A DNA stretch of 32,547 nucleotides from IMG/VR virus record IMGVR_UViG_3300031578_000206, positions 1 to 32,547 of that record. One strand, 5' to 3'. A program made the translations under genes and the position numbers. This stretch comes from a virus. Under the pieces are notes generated by a model. That model had not been told where the DNA came from. It did not search any database and saw only the letters and a program-made list of their open reading frames with translations. Positions 16,640 to 22,494 of the stretch are shown piece by piece (position 1 is the stretch's first letter; each line of letters starts with the position of its first letter).

Positions 16640-16975
16640 ATGAAAAAAACTACAATATATGTACCATTATATCAATCTAAGTTAACTATAATATTAGACA
16701 AAAACTTGTCATATATAGAAAAAAAATATGGGACAACATCTTTGTCTGATTATGGAGCAGTTACAATGCGGGTTCCCAATAAGTTTGGTGAGTATGTTAT
16801 GGCTTTTGAATATACAGACGGGACAATAATAGCCCACGAAACAGTGCATTTAAAGAACCATATCTATGAAGACTGCGGTATGGAATTAGATAAAGTTAAT
16901 GATGAACCTGAAGCATATTTAATGGGTTGGTTATTTAAAGAAATAGAAACATTTTTAAAAAAAAATAAACAATAA
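16640..16975 (+). CDS. Minimal zincin-like metallopeptidase
   Basis: This 111-residue protein contains TIIAHETVHLKNHIYEDCG: an HExxH zinc motif (His66, Glu67, His70). The downstream VNDEPEAYLMGW (Glu89/Glu91) can supply the third ligand on a following helix, as in gluzincins. The protein is little more than the active-site helices plus an N-terminal beta segment. It could process a phage or host protein, perhaps an anti-host function, but no substrate is evident. It is the last gene of the rightward block and is followed by a bidirectional terminator. Confidence 0.7.
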   Translation: MKKTTIYVPLYQSKLTIILDKNLSYIEKKYGTTSLSDYGAVTMRVPNKFGEYVMAFEYTDGTIIAHETVHLKNHIYEDCGMELDKVNDEPEAYLMGWLFKEIETFLKKNKQ

Positions 16976-16987
16976 AACCCATTAAAA

Positions 16988-17029
16988 AATTGGGTATAAT
17001 AACTATTATATTAGCCATTATACCCAATT
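16988..17029. terminator. Bidirectional terminator between convergent gene blocks
   Basis: A perfect 13-bp inverted repeat (16988-17000 with 17017-17029, AATTGGGTATAAT and its complement) encloses a 16-base loop. It lies between the end of the + strand block and the end of the - strand block, so it can stop transcription from both sides. Confidence 0.7.
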
Positions 17030-17084
17030 ATAAAATGCGTTATATAACAGACAAAATTAACTGATTTGTGCGTTATAATAGTCA

Positions 17085-17738
17085 TCACTCCTTTACAGGA
17101 ATGGGGGTTCCTACAGGATAAGGAGCACCAACTTTAGCTGCTGTAATTGATTTCATTCCTGACTTAACAGGAACTGCTTTACGTAATGGTACAGCTGCTT
17201 CATTTAAGGGCCCATAGCATCTAGCTAATACAATACCTGTTGAGGTTGTATCAAACACTACTGCAGGCATACAAAACATATTACTTTCACTTGTAGATGC
17301 TGAATCAGTATTTATTATAAATGATCTATTAGTTGGAGGTAACAATTCCCATTGTTTACTTTCTGGATTGAATTGAGGAACGCTATCATTAGAATCAAAA
17401 TACCAAAACAAAGACCATACAGTACTATCTGTTCCATCAGGTGTATTGAAATTGTTTCTTACATTAAAATCACCCCAAGTTCCACCGCTACCATACATAG
17501 CTAAGTTAGAAATTGAAGGACCATCTAATACAGGACAAATAGCACAACCCTCATCATAGGTTACACCCTGAATAACAATCTTCTTACCTGTTGGCACTGC
17601 ACCAGATGCGCCACAAAAAGCAAACTTACCTTTGTGTATTCTTAATACACCATTTTCTTTTGCATCAACATCATCTTGTTGTTTTGCGCAGCTAAATAAC
17701 ATTGTAACTGTAACTAGTAATAATAATAGTTTTTTCAT
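17085..17738 (-). CDS. Phage-encoded lipoprotein, probably surface-exposed
   Basis: The N-terminus MKKLLLLLVTVTMLFSC is a signal peptide ending in a lipobox (LFSC, Cys17). The mature end CAKQQDDVDAKE carries a Q/D-rich stretch directly after the acylated Cys, like the lipoprotein export signals that send Bacteroidota lipoproteins to the cell surface. The remaining 200 residues are beta-rich with several Cys (KFAFCGASG, EGCAICPVL, NMFCMP, ARCYGP), and no enzyme motif is seen. It is the last gene of the leftward block. Plausible roles are superinfection exclusion at the outer membrane or a lysis accessory. Neither is proven. Confidence 0.75.
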   Translation of the reverse strand: MKKLLLLLVTVTMLFSCAKQQDDVDAKENGVLRIHKGKFAFCGASGAVPTGKKIVIQGVTYDEGCAICPVLDGPSISNLAMYGSGGTWGDFNVRNNFNTPDGTDSTVWSLFWYFDSNDSVPQFNPESKQWELLPPTNRSFIINTDSASTSESNMFCMPAVVFDTTSTGIVLARCYGPLNEAAVPLRKAVPVKSGMKSITAAKVGAPYPVGTPIPVKE

Positions 17739-17746
17739 AATTAGTA

Positions 17747-18172
17747 TTATTTTGTTTTTTTGTATGTTCCTTTTTTCATTTGTAATTTTTTTAATGTAGT
17801 AGGAACATCTTTTTTAGAAATAATTTTTGATTTACTACTTGTAACTCTAAATCCGGTTTTATCACCATCTCCTTCTACAGTTTTTAGTTTATAATTATTT
17901 ATTCCTTTAGAATAACCTGTAGTATCAATTGATTGTGTTTTATATTCAAAAGGTTCAAGTAAACCACCTGCAGTAGTTCTTTTTTTAGTTGTTTTAAATA
18001 TACCCATTCCAGGTCTAGTACCTTTTATAGTTTCAACACCTTGTTGTGCTCTATCCATTGAACCAGATGGTACAAAACTAGGATTAGGTGCAACTTTACT
18101 TTTCATTTTGTTAGGATTTAACTCATCACTTGTTCTTGACTGAGTGCTTCCACCTATTTGATATTTTTTCAT
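17747..18172 (-). CDS. Small basic Lys-rich protein starting MKKYQIGGS
   Basis: I chose ATG at 18172 (MKKYQIGGSTQSRTSDE, 141 residues). The frame is open 17 codons further, but those codons run into the upstream gene, and the MKKYQ start has an A/T-rich leader. The protein is low in hydrophobic residues and rich in Lys, Thr, Ser and Gly, probably largely disordered. It carries the Gly-Gly signature seen in other tiny proteins of this block. A virion or DNA-associated role is inferred only from context. Confidence 0.7.
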   Translation of the reverse strand: MKKYQIGGSTQSRTSDELNPNKMKSKVAPNPSFVPSGSMDRAQQGVETIKGTRPGMGIFKTTKKRTTAGGLLEPFEYKTQSIDTTGYSKGINNYKLKTVEGDGDKTGFRVTSSKSKIISKKDVPTTLKKLQMKKGTYKKTK

Positions 18173-18177
18173 ATTAT

Positions 18178-18522
18178 TTATATATAAAGTGCAGCTAAAG
18201 TTACCGAAGTAGTTGCTGTACAAGTTATTGTTATTAATCCCATTGTATCATTAAAGGCACCTGTTTCAAATGGACCTAAAAATCCTGATTGACCTGCAGG
18301 TAATACTAAACTTGCAGTTTGCTTAATAAGTTTCCCTAATACAGGATCTATGAATATAGTAACTACTGGTACTACATTTGCAGTTATAGTAACACCACTT
18401 CCATTCTTAACATGAAAATATTGTATGCCTGTATTAACAAGTTTGTCTCCGCCAACTGATGCTGCAGAGTAAGTAGGAATTAATCCTGACTGTAAAATTT
18501 TTTGTGCTACTATAGTTGCCAT
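18178..18522 (-). CDS. Small beta-rich structural protein (head fibre/decoration-like)
   Basis: The product is 114 residues, almost all beta-type: MATIVAQKILQSGLIPTYSA followed by YFHVKNGSGVTITANVVP and later LPAGQSGFLGPFETGAFND. This layout, with a hydrophobic N-terminus, FHVKNGSG and GPF turns, resembles small phage virion proteins that decorate heads or tails. It lacks charged residues typical of enzymes. It lies in the small-gene late block, 2 bases from its neighbour. Confidence 0.6.
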   Translation of the reverse strand: MATIVAQKILQSGLIPTYSAASVGGDKLVNTGIQYFHVKNGSGVTITANVVPVVTIFIDPVLGKLIKQTASLVLPAGQSGFLGPFETGAFNDTMGLITITCTATTSVTLAALYI

Positions 18523-18524
18523 AA

Positions 18525-18773
18525 TTATTTTTTATGTGAACAATAACCACTTTTAAAAGCTGGTGATTGAACAGGTTCTTTTGCTCTAGTACTAGATCTT
18601 GGAATGTTTATTCCATCCTTTGCTTTTTTAATACTCCTTAATGCTTGAACTTGATTCTTTTTTTGTTGAATAGCTGCGGGTATAGAAGTTGGATTATAAT
18701 ATCCATTTGTTGTTTCTCTTTGGTATTTTGCTCCTTGTATAGGAAAAGAAATACCTGTTTTTGGATTTTTCAT
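18525..18773 (-). CDS. Small basic hypothetical protein
   Basis: The product is 82 residues, Lys/Arg/Ser-rich, opening MKNPKTGISFPIQGAKYQRE. It has a short helical centre (AAIQQKKNQVQALRSIKKA) and a disordered end. It is probably one of the set of tiny virion-associated proteins in this block, with no known domain. Confidence 0.65.
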   Translation of the reverse strand: MKNPKTGISFPIQGAKYQRETTNGYYNPTSIPAAIQQKKNQVQALRSIKKAKDGINIPRSSTRAKEPVQSPAFKSGYCSHKK

Positions 18774-18774
18774 T

Positions 18775-19011
18775 TTATTTTCTTTTAGTTATTACTTTTT
18801 TAACTGTCCTTTTTCTAGGAGCTGACATAACACTTCCCCCATTAGCCAATGTTTGTAATCTTTTGGCTTCTATACTAGCTGCTTTTTTAACATCTCTCAT
18901 TAAAGATGTATTATTTTTAATTTCTTCAGCTCTTTGTAAGGTGCTCAATGCAGATTGAATTTGCCATTTGCGTTCTTCTGCTTTACTTTCTTTATTTATC
19001 ATAATTTTCAT
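18775..19011 (-). CDS. Small basic helical protein with NGGS motif
   Basis: The product is 78 residues. Residues 7-55 form long charged helices (SKAEERKWQIQSALSTLQRA), then LANGGSVMSAPRKRTVKK and a Lys/Arg tail. A second ATG at codon 4 (MINKES) is an equally possible start. Function unknown; grouped with the other Lys-rich Gly-Gly proteins here. Confidence 0.65.
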   Translation of the reverse strand: MKIMINKESKAEERKWQIQSALSTLQRAEEIKNNTSLMRDVKKAASIEAKRLQTLANGGSVMSAPRKRTVKKVITKRK

Positions 19012-19013
19012 TT

Positions 19014-19280
19014 TTATTGGTTGTTATTTAAATTTTCTGAATTTTTTTTACCCCAAATTTTATCTATAGAAGCTAGTCCCAAACATCCAAATGCCAACAT
19101 TGCAACTGCATTAATTAATACGGGAGACGGGTCTATTGTTTTTGGAGTAAATTGATTTACAATAAGTGTAAAAGACAAACAAAGACCTGATATAATACCA
19201 ACAAATCTTTTTGATGAAGGAACACCCCTTTCATCTTCAAGTAAACCTTTAATCCAATTTGTTTTTTTCTTATTTTCCAT
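19014..19280 (-). CDS. Holin-like two-span membrane protein
   Basis: The product is 88 residues with a charged N-terminus, SSKRFVGIISGLCLSFTLIV as a first membrane span and LINAVAMLAFGCLGLASI as a second, and a charged C-terminus (DKIWGKKNSENLNNNQ). Size, two spans and charged ends fit phage holins that permeabilise the inner membrane at lysis. Spanin-like genes lie 1-2 kb upstream in the same operon, but no endolysin is visible in the window. Confidence 0.6.
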   Translation of the reverse strand: MENKKKTNWIKGLLEDERGVPSSKRFVGIISGLCLSFTLIVNQFTPKTIDPSPVLINAVAMLAFGCLGLASIDKIWGKKNSENLNNNQ

Positions 19281-19282
19281 AA

Positions 19283-19882
19283 TTATGGTATTAAAGTACT
19301 TTGAATACCACCACTATTGCTTACAGTTACTTCCCATAAACTACCATCAGGTGCGGTTAATACAACTTTTGATGCATGATTTAATGTAACTTCTGTTCCG
19401 GATTCACTTATTGATACACCCGTACCCATTAATGATTTAAAGTTAAGTGTCTCACCAGTTTTACTAGCATACAAACCCGTACCTGTACCCAAGTTACTTG
19501 CTAAATTAGGTTCACCAGTACTTGTAAACTCAACATAGTTATTATCAATTGATTCATTAATAGTTAAGTTTGTACTTAATGACTTCAAAGATCTGAAATA
19601 ATTTGTACAAACATTAGTTATTGGATCAATAATTTGTTCTTTAAATACTTGACCCGTTCCTGCTGCCGGTGTAGTTGGAGAATTTTCATTATCACAAAAT
19701 GCTGGAGCAATCTTAAGATCTTTAATTTTAATTAATTTGACTGATTTATAAGGTATTGGTGAAGCAACACCAGTCATATCAGGTTGCTCATTTACACCAA
19801 GCACAATAACATCATCCGGGTTTGCGGCTTTAGTAAAAACCCCGCGTCTGATTAAACTTAGTATGTCAGTTAAAATATTCAT
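19283..19882 (-). CDS. Phage structural protein with repetitive beta segments
   Basis: The product is 199 residues. The C-terminal half contains GTGTGLYASKTGETLNFKSL followed by GTGVSISESGTEVTLNHASK, short Gly/Thr/Ser beta repeats typical of phage tail fibre or appendage proteins. The N-terminal part opens MNILTDILSLIRRGVFTKAA. It is probably a virion component. Which one (head fibre, tail appendage) cannot be told from the sequence. Confidence 0.6.
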   Translation of the reverse strand: MNILTDILSLIRRGVFTKAANPDDVIVLGVNEQPDMTGVASPIPYKSVKLIKIKDLKIAPAFCDNENSPTTPAAGTGQVFKEQIIDPITNVCTNYFRSLKSLSTNLTINESIDNNYVEFTSTGEPNLASNLGTGTGLYASKTGETLNFKSLMGTGVSISESGTEVTLNHASKVVLTAPDGSLWEVTVSNSGGIQSTLIP

Positions 19883-19887
19883 AGTTA

Positions 19888-20109
19888 TTATTTTTTAGAT
19901 GAACCAGAATAAACCCAACCACCCATTTTATATGCTTGTTTTTTTGTTGAACCATCAGCATTAGACACATATCTCACAGCATTACCACCCTGTCTCATTT
20001 TTTTAATCATAGACCCCAGCATAGCATCATTTATTTCTCCTCCTTTTTTGCATAAAAGTTTTACTTTTTGTTTAGAAATTTTACTTTGTTGTAAACCTTG
20101 AGTTTTCAT
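19888..20109 (-). CDS. Tiny Lys-rich protein with repeated GG motifs
   Basis: I place the start at ATG 20109 (MKTQGLQQSK, 73 residues). A TTG four codons upstream is possible but weaker. The protein contains CKKGGEIND, MRQGGNAVRYV and YKMGGWVYSG: three Gly-Gly sites each after a Lys/Gln/Met, within a Lys-rich chain. No known function; part of the tiny-protein set of this block. Confidence 0.65.
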   Translation of the reverse strand: MKTQGLQQSKISKQKVKLLCKKGGEINDAMLGSMIKKMRQGGNAVRYVSNADGSTKKQAYKMGGWVYSGSSKK

Positions 20110-20117
20110 AGTTTTTT

Positions 20118-20264
20118 TCAATAATTTAAAGTAAGTGTAATAAAAAATAAATATACCCTTATTGTTTTATAATTATATTCTTCATTTATATCCATATAGT
20201 CCCAACCAAAAGCAAGCCTATTGTGAGGCCAATGAAACGCTATTTCTAATTCCCAATTATTCAT
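20118..20264 (-). CDS. Small aromatic hypothetical protein (48 residues)
   Basis: ATG at 20264 overlaps the upstream stop in ATGA fashion and the ORF ends TGA at 20118. It encodes a Trp/Tyr/Phe-rich peptide (MNNWELEIAFHWPHNRLAFG followed by WDYMDINEEYNYKTIRVYLF). The coupling supports translation. The hydrophobic C-terminal YLFFITLTLNY could touch a membrane. Function unknown. Confidence 0.6.
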   Translation of the reverse strand: MNNWELEIAFHWPHNRLAFGWDYMDINEEYNYKTIRVYLFFITLTLNY

Positions 20265-20398
20265 TTTCCTTGCCCTTTATATGATTTTTTATAATTTTTT
20301 GATGTTTTTGACTTAGACATTTTTGCTTTAGAGTGTACACCCGGTCTACTTACTTTTTTAGTAGGTTTGAAATTTGTTAGTTGTGTTTTTGCTGCCAT
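20261..20398 (-). CDS. Tiny highly basic protein (45 residues)
   Basis: ATG 20398 to TGA 20261 encodes an extremely Lys-rich protein with KPTKKVSRPGVHSKAKMSKS and an SYKGQGK end. It is coupled to the next gene by ATGA. Its composition suggests DNA or polyanion binding, possibly packaged in the virion. The pattern resembles tiny Lys-rich proteins known from crAss-like phages, but I cannot verify this. Confidence 0.65.
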   Translation of the reverse strand: MAAKTQLTNFKPTKKVSRPGVHSKAKMSKSKTSKNYKKSYKGQGK

Positions 20399-20402
20399 TA
20401 GT

Positions 20403-20879
20403 TTAAAATAATTTATATTCTACAAGTACTCCATATCGGTTATTAATATTTGGTATCCCTATATACTGAACACCAAAATTTACTTTTTTATATTCTAAAA
20501 GTAACCGTCCCGTAAACATGGGTATATTAAATGTAAAATTAGAACTTTGAATACCCGTATAACCATGAAATTGTGGTTTAGGCTTTATGTTTCTATATTC
20601 ATTTAAAACACTCATATAATTTTTTTGTTCTTTAATAATAGCATCTTTTATTGTTATGGTATTTTCTAATTTTACAACTATTTTTTCAAAATTAGCAATT
20701 CTTTTATCTTGCTCTTTTGAAGTAATTTTTAAAAAGTCATATTTAACTAAATCAGTTACTACTGCTCTAGCTTGTCTTTCAGAAAGAATAACAACAGAAT
20801 CTTTACTTTGGGTAATGTTCTGTGAAATAGCTTTGAAGACCACTAATAGGAAGGGAATCAATAATGCGTATTTTTTCAT
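20403..20879 (-). CDS. Signal-peptide protein with coiled coil and short beta C-terminus (outer spanin-like)
   Basis: The N-terminus MKKYALLIPFLLVVFKAISQ is a cleavable signal peptide with no lipobox Cys. A periplasmic coiled coil follows (about 60-105, KRIANFEKIVVKLENTITIK). The last 50 residues are beta-rich and end in YKLF, an aromatic last residue as in outer-membrane barrels. Its first codons lie inside the gene at 20803, a 77-base overlap like Rz/Rz1. I infer an outer-membrane partner of a spanin pair linking inner and outer membranes at lysis. An envelope protein of other function remains possible. Confidence 0.6.
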   Translation of the reverse strand: MKKYALLIPFLLVVFKAISQNITQSKDSVVILSERQARAVVTDLVKYDFLKITSKEQDKRIANFEKIVVKLENTITIKDAIIKEQKNYMSVLNEYRNIKPKPQFHGYTGIQSSNFTFNIPMFTGRLLLEYKKVNFGVQYIGIPNINNRYGVLVEYKLF

Positions 20880-21132
20880 ATTCTTTTTGTTTGATTATTT
20901 TAATTTTAGTTATTATAAGAGTATCAATAGTTTTTAAACTATCAACACTTTTTAATTCAGCACTTGCTTTTTTTTCTAAATCTTTAATTTTAGCTTCTAA
21001 AACATATGCCTTATTAAGCATTTCATTTTTTTTATGTTGATATGTAAACAAAGATATCAGCCAAATTATAATTAATATACTACCCAGCCATTGTTCTTTA
21101 AAAAACTTATATGATTTACATAAATCAACCAT
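20803..21132 (-). CDS. Inner-membrane coiled-coil protein (inner spanin-like)
   Basis: The product is 109 residues: a short N-terminal cytoplasmic end, one membrane span (WLGSILIIIWLISLFTY, about 15-31), then a Lys/Glu-rich coiled coil (MLNKAYVLEAKIKDLEKKAS), ending IDSLPISGLQSYFTEHY. This is the layout of an Rz-type inner spanin. Its 3' end overlaps the start of the signal-peptide protein by 77 bases, in a different frame, as Rz1 genes overlap Rz. Assigned by architecture and overlap, not sequence family. Confidence 0.6.
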   Translation of the reverse strand: MVDLCKSYKFFKEQWLGSILIIIWLISLFTYQHKKNEMLNKAYVLEAKIKDLEKKASAELKSVDSLKTIDTLIITKIKIIKQKEYEKIRIIDSLPISGLQSYFTEHYPK

Positions 21133-21134
21133 AA

Positions 21135-21371
21135 TTATTTTTGTGATTTTACTTTAGCTTTTGGTTTGTAATATTTTTTTTTAGGTTTGCTAGGGATACC
21201 TTTAACAGCATCAACAACATCCTTGAGTTCTTCTTTTATTAATTGTTTCCTGTATTGAATTTCTTCTACAACTTCAATTGTTTTTTCATCAATCTCAGTT
21301 TTTGACCAGATCCAGTTCCATCCTTTCTCTAATGAGAAAGTCCATATTACATATAATACTTTTTTAAACAT
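21135..21371 (-). CDS. Small hypothetical protein with Lys-rich tail
   Basis: The product is 78 residues. An aromatic N-terminus (MFKKVLYVIWTFSLEKGWNW) is followed by an acidic helix (EKTIEVVEEIQYRKQLIKEE) and a Lys/Pro-rich tail (PSKPKKKYYKPKAKVKSQK). It may be a membrane-associated lysis or tail accessory. There is no known family. It starts after a 77-base gap that contains a TATATTTG box. Confidence 0.65.
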   Translation of the reverse strand: MFKKVLYVIWTFSLEKGWNWIWSKTEIDEKTIEVVEEIQYRKQLIKEELKDVVDAVKGIPSKPKKKYYKPKAKVKSQK

Positions 21372-21430
21372 ATTTTTACATTTTAGTTAATGATACTTAC
21401 TAATAATATACACATTATAATTTGTATAGG

Positions 21431-21438
21431 CAAATATA
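21431..21438 (-). promoter_or_regulatory. Possible -7 box (TATATTTG) for the spanin/late genes
   Basis: On the minus strand, TATATTTG matches the Bacteroidota -7 consensus fully and lies 59 bases before the ATG at 21371, in the 77-base gap between genes. No TTG lies at the proper distance upstream, so it may be weak or need an activator. Confidence 0.35.
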
Positions 21439-21448
21439 TAAAATTACC

Positions 21449-21763
21449 TTAAACATTCTTAAGTCTCTGATTCTCTTTCTCTAAGTACTCAACTTTAACG
21501 TGCAGCATGCTTACTTCTTTAGTAAGTGAGAGTATTTGATTTCTCATTAAGTCTTTTTCAATTGCACTATCAGTTAGTAATTGCTCAAGCCTTTTAACTC
21601 TATCTCTTAAATCATCTCTATACATATTTTGATCAGTTCTATCTTCACGTTCTAAATCAGTTCTTAACTTTATTTTTTTTTCATAAAATTTCCATGCTCC
21701 CGCAGAAAATAAAACAGTCATCATTGTGACTACTACTGTTGTTAAATTATCATATGATGTCAT
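21449..21763 (-). CDS. Membrane-anchored coiled-coil protein
   Basis: The product is 104 residues: one N-terminal membrane span (LTTVVVTMMTVLFSAGAWKF), a very charged linker with EREDRTDQNMYRDDLRD, then a regular coiled coil (VKRLEQLLTDSAIEKDLMRN) to the end. It could be a second spanin-like or holin-associated protein, or a tail-assembly factor. It overlaps the upstream gene by 14 bases. Confidence 0.65.
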   Translation of the reverse strand: MTSYDNLTTVVVTMMTVLFSAGAWKFYEKKIKLRTDLEREDRTDQNMYRDDLRDRVKRLEQLLTDSAIEKDLMRNQILSLTKEVSMLHVKVEYLEKENQRLKNV

Positions 21764-22136
21764 TGCTTCTTTTTTTTTGTTTTCTATAATATTTTGATGT
21801 CATTGATGTTAAGTTTAAAAAAGATATAATTAATGGTAAAAACCATAACCAATGAGAAGGATTGACCATTGTATCCCTAAATACAAACGCTAATAGTACA
21901 AAAATTGAAAATATAAATGAGGCGTAAGATAAAGTTTTTCTTACTTTAATTGGATGAGAGCAAGTTGCTTTGACCATAGCTAGACCCAATAAGATACTTG
22001 GGATTATGATAAATAAGTTACAAGAGAACTCAAAGCACCATATAACTGGTAGTATGATAAGCCAAATTATACCAATGAGAATTTCCATTGGTTCAGTATC
22101 ATAGTAACTGAAAATATTAACTAATCTCTTTTTCAT
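21750..22136 (-). CDS. Polytopic membrane protein (about four spans)
   Basis: I place the start at ATG 22136 (MKKRLVNIFSYYDTE, 128 residues). The open frame extends 20 codons further but into the divergent promoter region. Hydrophobic spans: ILIGIIWLIILPVIWCF, LFIIIPSILLGLAMV, YASFIFSIFVLLAFVF and WLWFLPLIISFLNL, with a basic end (KYYRKQKKRSND). It is the first gene of the leftward late block. A holin or antiholin role is possible, but family is unknown. Confidence 0.65.
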   Translation of the reverse strand: MKKRLVNIFSYYDTEPMEILIGIIWLIILPVIWCFEFSCNLFIIIPSILLGLAMVKATCSHPIKVRKTLSYASFIFSIFVLLAFVFRDTMVNPSHWLWFLPLIISFLNLTSMTSKYYRKQKKRSNDII

Positions 22137-22153
22137 TATACATATATATATCT

Positions 22154-22161
22154 TATATTTG
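22154..22161 (+). promoter_or_regulatory. Possible rightward -7 box for the RNR cassette
   Basis: TATATTTG on the plus strand fits the Bacteroidota -7 consensus and lies 77 bases before the first rightward ATG (22239). No TTG is found 17-23 bases upstream. It sits immediately beside the leftward box at 22163-22170, so the two promoters would overlap. Confidence 0.35.
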
Positions 22162-22162
22162 C

Positions 22163-22196
22163 CAAAGGTATTTTCCTGACTATATATAATATACAA
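22163..22196 (-). promoter_or_regulatory. Leftward promoter for the late small-gene block
   Basis: Reading on the minus strand: TTG (22194-22196), a 23-base spacer, TACCTTTG (22163-22170), matching the Bacteroidota pattern TTG-N17-23-TAnnTTTG. It lies 26 bases before the chosen ATG at 22136, which supports that shorter start. Confidence 0.5.
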
Positions 22197-22238
22197 AAAT
22201 AATTTTACAAATTAACTTTTTAAACCAAAAAATTCATT

Positions 22239-22433
22239 ATGAATAAAATTAACCCTTTAATCTTTAGAAACAGATTTAATATAGAGTTTCTACCAACAGA
22301 ACCAATACTTGGTCTTAAACTTATTAATTGCCGAGTATTATGTGAAGATGATATTTACCGTCTTGTTTCAGGTATAGAAATAGGCTTTATTTTCTTTACA
22401 TTTAGTTATGCAAATATGCATAATAATAGCTAA
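22239..22433 (+). CDS. Small hypothetical protein at head of RNR cassette
   Basis: The product is 64 residues. The N-terminal half is polar (MNKINPLIFRNRFNIEFLPT) and the rest hydrophobic (LVSGIEIGFIFFTFSYANMH), possibly a membrane-associated segment. It is the first rightward gene of the divergent region, and nrdB follows after 61 bases. Function unknown. Confidence 0.6.
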   Translation: MNKINPLIFRNRFNIEFLPTEPILGLKLINCRVLCEDDIYRLVSGIEIGFIFFTFSYANMHNNS

Positions 22434-22457
22434 AAATTTAGTAAATTATATATACTC

Positions 22458-22475
22458 AAGTTCACTTAAGAACTT
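22458..22475. promoter_or_regulatory. Inverted repeat upstream of RNR small subunit
   Basis: AAGTTC (22458-22463) and GAACTT (22470-22475) form a 6-bp inverted repeat with a 6-base spacer, 20 bases before the nrdB-like ATG. It could be an operator or leader hairpin. A repeat this short may be chance. Confidence 0.25.
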
Positions 22476-22494
22476 TAAAATTCAAAAAATTATT

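Noticed and set aside
18761-19155. Rightward hydrophobic reading frames opposite the small late genes
   Set aside because: They are antisense to Lys-rich leftward genes. Lys codons read backwards give Phe/Leu, which explains their membrane-like look.
22434-22457. Possible NrdR-like box before nrdB
   Set aside because: AGTA...TACT around an A/T core is present, but it does not match the NrdR consensus well enough in such AT-rich sequence.
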